Assembly: GCA_030428695.1 (NCBI GenBank)
Contig: JAUIEM010000511.1
Coordinates: forward strand, 1 to 5,698
Reading direction: 5' to 3'
DNA from: a bacterium
Lineage (GTDB): Bacteria > Planctomycetota > J058 > JAJDCP01
Length of the DNA stretch: 5,698 nucleotides
The notes beneath the pieces are model-generated. The model was not told the origin of the DNA. It worked only from the letters and a program-made list of their open reading frames with translations, and did no database searches. A program made the position numbers and the translations under genes. Numbering within the stretch: position 1 is the stretch's first letter; each line of letters starts with the position of its first letter. This document shows positions 1 through 5,698 of the stretch, piece by piece.

Positions 1-2397
1 GCTCCCCAGGCCGCCGCCGAGGAGCTCGCGCGGGCGATCGCGGCGCGCCGCGCGGAGCGGACGCGCGCCTCCCGGCAGCGCCACCGGCAGCGCGTCGCCC
101 TGCTCGCCGCCCTGGGGCTGTGCGTCGCGGCCCTGGTCGGGATCCTCGGCTGGCGGGAGCGCGCCCACGCCGCCCGGGTGTCGGAGCGTCGCGCAGCCCT
201 CGCGGCGGAGGTGCGGGAGCTCGCGACCTCCCGTCCGGACTCCCTCGCCCTCGCCGTGCGGACGCGCCTCGCGGGGCTCGCGGAGGCCGGGGGCGCGCCG
301 AACCTGCCCTACGCGGAGCGGCGCGCCGGCAGCGAGGCGATCCTCGCGCTGCTCGACAGCATCGCCGCCCACGAGCGGCTCGTCGCCGCGGCGGACGCAC
401 GCATCGACGGCAGAAGCTACCGGCTGCTGTCCGCGGAGGAGCGCGCCTCCCTCGCCTCCTTCGCGGCCGCAGGCCGGGCCGACGCCTTCGCGCTCGCCCT
501 CGCCCACGGCTCGTACGACCTCGCCCTGCTGATCGCCAGCGACGCCGCGTGGGCGGAGGCGGAGCGGGCCGCCGCCCGCGCCCGGGTCGCCCGGGAACGC
601 GCCGCGACGGTCGAGCGCCGGGTGGCGGAGACCGAGGCGATGATCGCCGACCTCGCCGGAGGCCGGGAACGCGCGGACCGGCCGCGGGGAGCGCCGACGC
701 CCGACGACTACGTGCTGCGGCTCAGCGCCTACCGGCACCCGGAGGTCGCCGCCCTGCTGGGAGCCGAGCTGCGCGCCGCCACGGCACGCGCTCCGACGGA
801 CTGGTCGCCGGCCGAGCGCGAGCTCATCCGCACGGTCGTGCTGATCCTCGGCTTCCTCGAATTGCCCGCGCGGACCTTTGCCCCGCTCGCCGCGTTCATG
901 GCGGTCGTCGAGGACCCCGAGCTCGCGGTCGCCTGCGGCCGCGCCCTGTGCAACGCCGGCACCTGGCGGGCCGAAGAGCCCCTGCTCGCCGCCCGGGCGC
1001 GCTTCGGCTCGGACAGCCCGGTGTGGCGCCGGGTGGAGCCGAGCTTCGGGCGCCTTCCCGAAGCTCCCTCCGACGCCGCACGCGATCCCTACCTCGCGGC
1101 CACCGTGCTCGAGCTGCGCGGCGCGGACGCGGCGGCCCTCGCCCTCCTCGACGCCCTCGTCGCGGACGAGCCCGGCCACGGGAACGCCTGGCTGCTGCGC
1201 GGCTTCCTGCTCGACCGCGGCGGACGCCCGACGGAGGCCCAGGAGTCCTACCGCCGGGCCTTCGCCGCCGACCCGACCGCGGTCGACGCCCTGAACAACC
1301 GCGCGAACATCCTCGCCCGCACCGACCCGCAGGCCGGCCTCGCCCTCCTCGACCGGGCCCTGCGCCTCGATCCGGAGGCCTTCCTCCCCCGCTACAACCG
1401 CGCCCGGCTGCGCATGCGCCACGGCGACCCCGACGGCGCCCTGGCCGACGCCGACAGCCTGGTCGTGCTCGCCCCCGACGACGCCCGCGGCCACGGCCTG
1501 CGGGGCCTGGCGCTGATCCGCCTCGCCCGCTGGCAGGAGGCCCTCGAGGCCCACGACCGGGCGCTGGGCCTCGACCCCGACGAGGTCGACGTGCTGGTCT
1601 CCCGGGCCTGGCTGCGCGGCGGCTTCGGCGACCTCGAGGGCTGCATCGCCGACTGCACCTCCGCCCTCGACCGCGACCCGCGCCGGGTCGGGGCCTGGGC
1701 CCTGCGCGCCAACGCCCGCAACCACCTCGGGCGCCACGCGGCCGCCCGGGCCGACGCCGACGCCGCCCTGCGCATCGACCCCGAGCACGGCGACGCCTGG
1801 TACTACCGCGCCGGCGCCGCCCTCGCCCTCGGCGACGCCGGGGCCGCCCTCAGCGACTTCGAGAACGCCGCCCGCTGCGGCACGACCGTCGACGACGCCT
1901 ACTTGCAGGTCGCCTCGCTCCGCGCCCTGCGCGGCGAGCTCGACGCCGCCCTGGCCGCCTGCGACGCGCACCTGACGAAGTCCCCCCGCGACCCGATCGG
2001 CCTCGCCGCCCGCGGTGAGGTGCACGCCCTGCGCGATGACGTACCGGCGGCCCTCGCCGATCTCGACGCGGCCCTCGGCATCGACCCCGACGACCAGGCC
2101 TCCCGGCTGCTCCGCGCCCAGCTCTGGCTCCGCACCGGCCAGGCCGCCGGAGCCCTCCGGGAAGCCGAGGCCCTCGCCGACCGCCCGGGCTGGCTCGAGC
2201 CCCGGCTGCTCGCCGCCCAGGCCGCCAGCGCGCTCGTCCGGAGCGCTCCGCCGGAGGAGCGGGAGGAAGCGGAAGCGCGCGCCTTCCGCTGGCTGGAGGC
2301 CGCCCGCGACACCGGCTGGAGCCCCTCGCTCGCGGAGCTCGAGGCCTTCACGCCGCTGGTCGACGATGCGCGCTGGGGGGAGCTGTTCGGGGGGTAG
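1..2397 (+). CDS. Membrane-anchored TPR-repeat protein, C-terminal part (5' end outside window; possibly the tail of a Ser/Thr protein kinase)
   Basis: The frame is open from the first base to the TAG at 2395-2397, giving 798 residues (numbered here from the first codon in the window). Residues 1-31 are a charged, Arg-rich helix. Residues 32-51 form one hydrophobic membrane segment (VALLAALGLCVAALVGILGW). Residues 52-75 and about 181-222 are Ala/Arg/Glu-rich helices that could be coiled coil. From about residue 375 to 745 there are roughly ten consecutive 33-34-residue TPR units, recognisable by recurring W/Y-x-x-R-A/G, G-x-x-x-A-A and A-L-x-x-D-P positions (for example residues 394-427 and the units ending in LRLDP, LGLDP, LRIDP and LGIDP). 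TPRs bind proteins. A basic linker, one membrane helix and a TPR tail is a common arrangement downstream of bacterial Ser/Thr kinase domains, but no kinase motif lies in the window, so that identity is inference. The GTG at 178 is not a credible start: it would cut off the membrane segment and lacks a well-spaced Shine-Dalgarno. It converges on the dehydrogenase gene. Confidence 0.88.
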   Translation, partial: APQAAAEELARAIAARRAERTRASRQRHRQRVALLAALGLCVAALVGILGWRERAHAARVSERRAALAAEVRELATSRPDSLALAVRTRLAGLAEAGGAPNLPYAERRAGSEAILALLDSIAAHERLVAAADARIDGRSYRLLSAEERASLASFAAAGRADAFALALAHGSYDLALLIASDAAWAEAERAAARARVARERAATVERRVAETEAMIADLAGGRERADRPRGAPTPDDYVLRLSAYRHPEVAALLGAELRAATARAPTDWSPAERELIRTVVLILGFLELPARTFAPLAAFMAVVEDPELAVACGRALCNAGTWRAEEPLLAARARFGSDSPVWRRVEPSFGRLPEAPSDAARDPYLAATVLELRGADAAALALLDALVADEPGHGNAWLLRGFLLDRGGRPTEAQESYRRAFAADPTAVDALNNRANILARTDPQAGLALLDRALRLDPEAFLPRYNRARLRMRHGDPDGALADADSLVVLAPDDARGHGLRGLALIRLARWQEALEAHDRALGLDPDEVDVLVSRAWLRGGFGDLEGCIADCTSALDRDPRRVGAWALRANARNHLGRHAAARADADAALRIDPEHGDAWYYRAGAALALGDAGAALSDFENAARCGTTVDDAYLQVASLRALRGELDAALAACDAHLTKSPRDPIGLAARGEVHALRDDVPAALADLDAALGIDPDDQASRLLRAQLWLRTGQAAGALREAEALADRPGWLEPRLLAAQAASALVRSAPPEEREEAEARAFRWLEAARDTGWSPSLAELEAFTPLVDDARWGELFGG

Positions 2398-2398
2398 C

Positions 2399-2416
2399 CC
2401 GGGCGAGAACGCCTGG
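2399..2416 (+). terminator. Possible hairpin terminator in the convergent gap
   Basis: The 27-bp gap between the two convergent stop codons contains a hairpin: CCGGGCG (2399-2405) pairs with CGCCTGG (2410-2416) around an AGAA loop, with one G-T wobble. On the minus strand the wobble becomes a C-A mismatch, so the structure suits plus-strand transcripts of the TPR gene better. No T-rich tract follows, so this is not a classical intrinsic terminator. Stems this short also arise by chance in DNA of this composition. The call rests mainly on its placement. Confidence 0.25.
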
Positions 2417-2424
2417 AACGTGGC

Positions 2425-3618
2425 CTACTGCAGCGTCCCGCGGATGTCCCGCAGGAGCGGCCGGCAGGCGAGGGTCTTCAGGGCGAAGTTGCTGCCCTCG
2501 CCGACGCGGGTGACGAACAGGTCGTTGTGGTGGCGGATCAGCCCGAACTCGTCGAGGCAGGCGACGCCGCCGCAGATCTCCATCGCTTCGATCAAAAGGT
2601 GCGAGGCGACCCGCGAGCAGTCGATCTTGACCTTCGCCGCCTGTTCGCGGGAGAGGGTGCCGGCGACGTACTTCTTGGTCAGCTCGAGCAGCCAGGTCAG
2701 GTTGCGCTCGAGGGCGATGTCCATGTCGAGGATGACGTCCTGCACGCGCTGGAAGCGACCGATGGGGAGGTTCCCGAAGGCGTTGCGCTCCTGCACGTAC
2801 TGGCAGCACTTGTCGAGGGCGAAGGCGAGGGAGCCGAGGGCGAGCGAGGCGATGAACAGGCGGCCGCCGTTCAGGGTGGTCACCATGATCTTGAAGCCGC
2901 CGTTCTCCTCGCCGAGCAGCGCGTCCGGGGGGACGACCACGTTGTCGAACACGATCGAGCCGGTGCTCGACTGGGTCCACACCGCCTTGCCCTGCATCTC
3001 CTGGTAGTGCACGCCGTCGAGGTCCATCGGCACGAGGAAGCAGGTCGAGCGCTTGCCGTTCGGCGCGTCGGGGTCGGTCAGGGCGTGGACGATCACGTGG
3101 CTCGCCCACTTCGCGTTGGTCGACCAGCACTTCTCGCCGCGGATGCGCCAGCCCCCGTCGACCTTCGTCGCGGTGACCTCGGGGTTGGCGGCGTCGGAGC
3201 CGCGGCCGGGCTCGGACAGCCCGAACACGAACATCCGCTTGCCCTCGGCGAGGTCGCTGAGGTGGGCCTGCTTCTGCGCCTCGTTGCCGGCCAGCAGCAG
3301 GGGCTTGGTGCCGAGGGAGTAGGCCGCGCCCGGGGTGATCGCGGCGGAGGGGCAGTCGTAGGCGAGGGCGAGGCCCATCAGCACCAGGTCGAGGTGGTCG
3401 CCGCCCTGGCCGCCGTGCTCTTCGGGGACCGGCAGGCCGAACAGGCCGAGCTCGGCCATGTGGGCGATGGTCTCGTCGGGGATCAGGCGGTGCTCGCGCT
3501 CCCAGCCGAGCACGTGGGCGCCGACCTCGCGCGCCGAGAAGTCGCACAGCGCCTGGTAGAAGTCGTAGCGGGATTCATCGATCAGGCTTTCGAGGTAGAC
3601 GTCCATGCGGCGCGGCAT
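2425..3618 (-). CDS. Acyl-CoA dehydrogenase (FAD-dependent), complete
   Basis: A 397-residue cytoplasmic flavoenzyme of normal family length. It should catalyse alpha,beta-dehydrogenation of an acyl-CoA to the trans-2-enoyl-CoA, passing electrons to electron-transfer flavoprotein. Family landmarks appear in order: the N-terminal helical domain with GLFGLPVPEEHGGQGG (58-73); signature 1 GLSEPGRGSD (133-142), with Arg where the signature usually has a small residue; GEKCWSTNA (161-169), equivalent to the usual G-x-K-x-x-I-T-N; the VVVPPDALLGEENGGF loop (227-242); NGGR (250-253); ERNAFG-x-x-I-x-x-FQ-x-VQD (277-294); and EGSN (374-377). Glu374 aligns with the catalytic base of medium-chain type enzymes (EGT motif). 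The isovaleryl-type base, a Glu just before the Arg at 253, is absent (Gly252). Substrate chain length or branching cannot be read from the sequence. The ATG at 3618 is chosen because AGGAG lies 6 nt upstream; Met5 would be 18 nt away. No beta-oxidation partner gene is adjacent, so it looks monocistronic within the window. Confidence 0.97.
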   Translation of the reverse strand: MPRRMDVYLESLIDESRYDFYQALCDFSAREVGAHVLGWEREHRLIPDETIAHMAELGLFGLPVPEEHGGQGGDHLDLVLMGLALAYDCPSAAITPGAAYSLGTKPLLLAGNEAQKQAHLSDLAEGKRMFVFGLSEPGRGSDAANPEVTATKVDGGWRIRGEKCWSTNAKWASHVIVHALTDPDAPNGKRSTCFLVPMDLDGVHYQEMQGKAVWTQSSTGSIVFDNVVVPPDALLGEENGGFKIMVTTLNGGRLFIASLALGSLAFALDKCCQYVQERNAFGNLPIGRFQRVQDVILDMDIALERNLTWLLELTKKYVAGTLSREQAAKVKIDCSRVASHLLIEAMEICGGVACLDEFGLIRHHNDLFVTRVGEGSNFALKTLACRPLLRDIRGTLQ

Positions 3619-3624
3619 CGGGGG

Positions 3625-3629
3625 CTCCT
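3625..3629 (-). promoter_or_regulatory. Ribosome binding site of the acyl-CoA dehydrogenase
   Basis: Read on the minus strand this is AGGAG, 6 nt before the ATG at 3618-3616. It decides the start in favour of Met1 over the second in-frame ATG (Met5, at 3606). Confidence 0.8.
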
Positions 3630-3650
3630 GGCGGGGGGATGGAAGCGCCC

Positions 3651-3679
3651 ATTCTACCCGCCGGGCCGGGGATTGTCAC
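3651..3679 (-). promoter_or_regulatory. Sigma70-type promoter for the acyl-CoA dehydrogenase
   Basis: On the minus strand GTGACA (3679-3674, 5 of 6 matches to TTGACA) and TAGAAT (3656-3651, 5 of 6 matches to TATAAT) are separated by exactly 17 nt. This AT-containing pair stands out in otherwise very GC-rich sequence. Initiation would be expected near 3644, giving a leader of about 26 nt that includes the AGGAG ribosome binding site. Position, spacing and orientation all agree with transcription of the dehydrogenase. It has not been tested, and the organism's sigma-factor preferences are unknown. Confidence 0.6.
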
Positions 3680-3693
3680 CCGCCGAGGCGGGT
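3656..3693. promoter_or_regulatory. Candidate operator: inverted repeat plus third half-site over the dehydrogenase promoter
   Basis: A perfect inverted repeat, ACCCGCC (3678-3684) GA GGCGGGT (3687-3693), overlaps the last two bases of the -35 hexamer (3678-3679). A further direct copy of ACCCGCC lies at 3656-3662, exactly 22 bp (about two helical turns) from the second copy and sharing one base with the -10 hexamer. This layout is typical of a repressor site, for example of a TetR-family regulator controlling fatty-acid genes, but no regulator gene is in the window and the protein is unknown. GC-rich half-sites like this recur by chance in such DNA, so the call depends on perfect symmetry and position. 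It could also be a short hairpin in a transcript crossing the region. Confidence 0.35.
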
Positions 3694-3759
3694 CCGCATC
3701 CGGCAGGCGACGGCGGCTCCCTTCCGCTGCCCGTCCGATGATGCGAGAATCGGCGCGGG

Positions 3760-3765
3760 AGGAGG
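3760..3765 (+). promoter_or_regulatory. Ribosome binding site of the HEAT-repeat gene
   Basis: A perfect AGGAGG sits 5 nt before the ATG at 3771. It selects this start over in-frame upstream ATGs at 3639, 3738 and 3741, and it places a lipoprotein-type signal at the very N-terminus. Confidence 0.85.
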
Positions 3766-3770
3766 ATCCG

Positions 3771-4826
3771 ATGCGAACGACCCTGTGGATGCTCGCCGCG
3801 CTCGCCTGCGCCGGCTGCTGGAGCGACGACCCCGGCCCCGAGCCCGCCGCCGCATGGTTGCCCGCGTTGCGCGCCGCCCTCGGCAACGGGGCGAGCCTGC
3901 CGGCCGGCGCGACCCACGCGGAGCTCGAGGCCGCGCTGTGGAAGCTGGTCGCCGAGGACAGCGCGCTGGTGACCGCGGCCCTGCGCCGGCTCCCGGAGGT
4001 CTGGGACGGCGGTCCGGGAGCCTCCGAGCCCGCGCTCCTCGCGGTCCTCGAGTCCCCGCGCGCGGAGGTCCAGGCGGCGGCGATCGCGACGGCGGGCGCG
4101 GCGATCGCGAGCGACAGCAGCGCGACGGCGACCCGCGCCGCCCTGCTCGGCCTCGCTCGCGCCCACCCCGCCCTCGGCGCCCGCTTCGCGGCCCAGGAGG
4201 CGCTCGCCGCCCTGCCCCCCGCGCCGGACACCGGGCGGCTGCTCGTCGACGCCCTCGGCGACAGCGCGACCGTGCTGGTCGCGAGCGCCCTCTTGCGGCT
4301 GTCCGGGCGGGTCCACGCCCTGGCCGAGCGCGATGCCGTGCGCGCGGCCTGCGCGCGGCTGTCCGACCACACCGATCCGGGCGTGCGCGGCGCGGCCCTG
4401 GCGCTGCGCTCGCAGCTCGTGACGGGTGCGGAGAGCCGCGCGGCGCTCGGGCGGGATCTCGACGCGAGCCTGTCCGATCCCCACCCCTACGTGCGCTCCC
4501 AGGCCGCGCTGGCCGTCGGGCGCCTGCGGCGGAAGGCGAGCCTCGAGAAGCTGATGGAGCTGGTCCGGGACTCCGCGGACAACGCCTACCGCCTCGACGG
4601 CTTCACCCTGCTCGACGGCAGCCCCGGCGCGCTGGAGTTTCCGGGCTCGACCTGGCGGCGTGTCGACGACGCGGCCCTCGAGGCGCTGTCCTACCTGTCC
4701 CTCGCCCTGGCCGAGCCCTTCAGCTACGGCGACGTGCGGGCCGACCAGGTCGAGCGCGACATCGCCCGCCAGGTGATGCTCGCCGAGCTGTGGTACGAGG
4801 ACGTCTCCGACCCGGATGGCTGGTAG
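3771..4826 (+). CDS. HEAT-like repeat protein, putative lipoprotein, immediately upstream of pilT
   Basis: A 351-residue protein. Residues 1-16 (MRTTLWMLAALACAGC) resemble a short lipoprotein signal: a basic residue, a hydrophobic stretch, and candidate lipid-attachment Cys13 (preceded by ALA) or Cys16 (preceded by CAG; a weaker lipobox). The mature part is predicted to lie in the periplasm or at a membrane face. The body is alpha-helical and rich in Ala/Leu, with HEAT/armadillo-like units: ESPRAEVQAAAIA from 94, LGDSATVLVASALLRL from 162, HTDPGVRGAALAL from 200, and the clearest, DPHPYVRSQAALAVGRL at 236-252. HEAT repeats are protein-binding scaffolds and no catalytic motif is visible. The C-terminal ~90 residues, with a Tyr/Trp-containing acidic tail, do not look like HEAT units. 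The next gene's likely ATG lies 11 nt before the end of this one, so the two are probably co-transcribed. The specific function is unknown, and a role in assembly or regulation of type IV pili is inference from context only. Confidence 0.85.
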   Translation: MRTTLWMLAALACAGCWSDDPGPEPAAAWLPALRAALGNGASLPAGATHAELEAALWKLVAEDSALVTAALRRLPEVWDGGPGASEPALLAVLESPRAEVQAAAIATAGAAIASDSSATATRAALLGLARAHPALGARFAAQEALAALPPAPDTGRLLVDALGDSATVLVASALLRLSGRVHALAERDAVRAACARLSDHTDPGVRGAALALRSQLVTGAESRAALGRDLDASLSDPHPYVRSQAALAVGRLRRKASLEKLMELVRDSADNAYRLDGFTLLDGSPGALEFPGSTWRRVDDAALEALSYLSLALAEPFSYGDVRADQVERDIARQVMLAELWYEDVSDPDGW

Positions 4827-5698
4827 GCCCGTGGCTGCGCGCGCGGACTCCTCCGGACCCCTCGACCACGCGCTCGAGGAGCTGCTCGGCATCGCGGCCC
4901 TGCGCGGCGCCTCCGACCTGCACCTGGTGCCCGGCAGCCCGCCGATGTTGCGGGAGCTCGGGGCCCTGGTCGCGCTCGAGCACCCGCCCCTGGCGGCCGC
5001 CGAGCTGATCGACCTCGCCTCCGGGCTGCTCAGCCCCTGGCAGCTCGACCGCCTCGAGCAGCGGGGCGCCCTCGACACGGCGGTCAGCGCGGCCGGCGAG
5101 CGCTTCCGCCTCAACCTCTTCCGCACCAGGGCCGGGCTGAGCTTCGCCTTCCGCCGCCTCGACCAGAACATCGCGAGCTTCGAGGAGCTCGGCCTGCCGG
5201 AACGCATCGCCGAGCTCGCGGAGCTGAGCGACGGCCTGGTGCTGGTCTGCGGCCCGACCGGCAGCGGCAAGTCGACCACCCTCGCCGCGCTGCTCGACCG
5301 CATCAACCAGACCCGGGCGCTGCACATCCTGACGGTCGAGGATCCGGTCGAGTACGTCCACACCAGCGCCCGCAGCCTGGTGCAGCAGCGGGAGCTGCAC
5401 AGCGACGTGCCGAGCTTCGCCCTGGCGGTCGAGTCCGCCCTGCGCGAGGATCCCGACGTGATCCTGGTCGGCGAGATGCGCAGCCCCGAGACCCTGCGCG
5501 CGACCCTGACCGCCGCCGAGACCGGGCATCTGGTCTTCTCCACCCTGCACGCCTCCGACACCGTCGGCGCCGTCGAGCGCTTCGTCGGCGCCTTCCCCCG
5601 CGGCGAGCAGGACGCCGTGCGGCTGCAGCTCTCCCTGGTGCTGCAGGCGGTGCTCGCCCAGCGCCTGCTGCGCGGCGAGGGCCGGCGCTGGCCGATCG
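4816..5698 (+). CDS. pilT: PilT/PilU-family type IV pilus retraction ATPase (3' end outside window)
   Basis: The first 294 residues of a GspE/PilT-superfamily hexameric ATPase; about 50-60 residues of a typical ~350-residue PilT are missing at the right edge. PilT hydrolyses ATP at the cytoplasmic base of the type IV pilus to retract the fibre, which drives twitching motility. Visible landmarks are the N-terminal PAS-like domain with ASDLHL (32-37) and PPMLR (42-46); Walker A GPTGSGKSTT (146-155); the Asp box VEDPVEY (174-180); Walker B REDPDVILVGEMR (ending at 222), in which GEMR is typical of PilT/PilU rather than the assembly ATPase PilB; TAAETGH; and the His box TLHAS (His245). The terminal AIRNLIRE-type motif of PilT would be beyond the window. 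PilT and PilU cannot be separated here. The ATG at 4816 overlaps the HEAT gene by 11 bp; its Shine-Dalgarno (GAGGA, 4797-4801) is rather far away at 14 nt, and a GTG at 4831 is an alternative start. No promoter is seen, so expression from the HEAT gene is likely. Confidence 0.93.
   Translation, partial: MAGRPVAARADSSGPLDHALEELLGIAALRGASDLHLVPGSPPMLRELGALVALEHPPLAAAELIDLASGLLSPWQLDRLEQRGALDTAVSAAGERFRLNLFRTRAGLSFAFRRLDQNIASFEELGLPERIAELAELSDGLVLVCGPTGSGKSTTLAALLDRINQTRALHILTVEDPVEYVHTSARSLVQQRELHSDVPSFALAVESALREDPDVILVGEMRSPETLRATLTAAETGHLVFSTLHASDTVGAVERFVGAFPRGEQDAVRLQLSLVLQAVLAQRLLRGEGRRWPI

Noticed and set aside
178..180. GTG as the start of the TPR protein
   Set aside because: The frame is open upstream to the window edge and encodes a membrane helix there. 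The nearest purine-rich stretch (GGGAG, 155-159) is 18 nt away.
120..2018. 632-residue plus-strand frame overlapping the TPR gene
   Set aside because: It is an Arg/Pro-rich frame-shadow. The TPR repeats are in the other frame and continue without a break.
2348..3741. Long open frames on both strands over the acyl-CoA dehydrogenase (minus 2348-3547 and plus 2527-3741)
   Set aside because: They overlap a gene with unmistakable family motifs, and their products are Arg/Pro/Gly- or Val/Glu/His-rich with no domain. They are composition artefacts.
3639..3743. Upstream in-frame ATGs (3639, 3738, 3741) as the start of the HEAT protein
   Set aside because: They would put an Arg-rich, unstructured extension before a lipoprotein-type signal and would ignore the AGGAGG 5 nt before the ATG at 3771.
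3722..3750. Plus-strand promoter for the HEAT gene (TTCCGC at 3722, GAGAAT at 3745)
   Set aside because: The -35 match is poor and the -10 lacks its first T. A promoter must exist in or near this region, but I cannot place it with confidence.
3654..5561. 635-residue open frame on the minus strand opposite the HEAT and pilT genes
   Set aside because: Its translation is low-complexity Arg/Ser/Ala/Gly-rich with no recognisable domain, and it lies antisense to two well-supported genes. Long antisense frames are expected at this GC content.
1..5698. Mobile elements, CRISPR arrays, tRNA/rRNA genes, or a defence or other novel system
   Set aside because: I saw no terminal inverted repeats, transposase motifs, regularly spaced repeats, tRNA-like cloverleaf or rRNA sequence. 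The TPR units repeat at protein level only and are diverged at DNA level.

Overview
This window is 5.7 kb of very GC-rich bacterial DNA (clearly above 70% GC by eye). Codon third positions are almost all G or C, and as a result long spurious open frames run opposite the real genes. A membrane-anchored TPR protein of the kind often found behind a Ser/Thr kinase domain, a HEAT-repeat lipoprotein-like protein and a PilT-type ATPase would all fit a large, high-GC genome such as a planctomycete or myxobacterium relative. The sequence contains no marker that settles the taxon, so this is only an impression.

Layout. (1) Positions 1-2397, plus strand: the C-terminal ~798 residues of a protein that enters from the left edge. 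It has a basic linker, one membrane segment, a long helical region and about ten TPR repeats. (2) A 27-bp convergent gap holding one modest hairpin. (3) Positions 2425-3618, minus strand: a complete acyl-CoA dehydrogenase with its catalytic glutamate in place. (4) Positions 3619-3770: a 152-bp divergent intergenic region. It carries a convincing sigma70-type promoter for the dehydrogenase, overlapped by a perfect 7+7 bp inverted repeat and a third copy of the same half-site two helical turns away. (5) Positions 3771-4826, plus strand: a 351-residue HEAT-like repeat protein with a lipoprotein-type N-terminus. (6) Positions 4816-5698, plus strand: the first 294 residues of a PilT/PilU-family type IV pilus retraction ATPase, whose best start codon lies inside the end of the HEAT gene; it runs off the right edge.

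How they fit together. The HEAT-repeat gene and pilT are very probably co-transcribed and may be translationally coupled, which suggests a link between the envelope HEAT protein and pilus function. The acyl-CoA dehydrogenase is a stand-alone divergent unit with its own promoter and a candidate repressor site. The TPR protein belongs to a transcription unit that begins outside the window. I found no mobile element, CRISPR array, tRNA or rRNA. Most of the region is ordinary chromosomal content; the two points most worth following are the HEAT-pilT pairing and the operator-like repeats in the divergent region.
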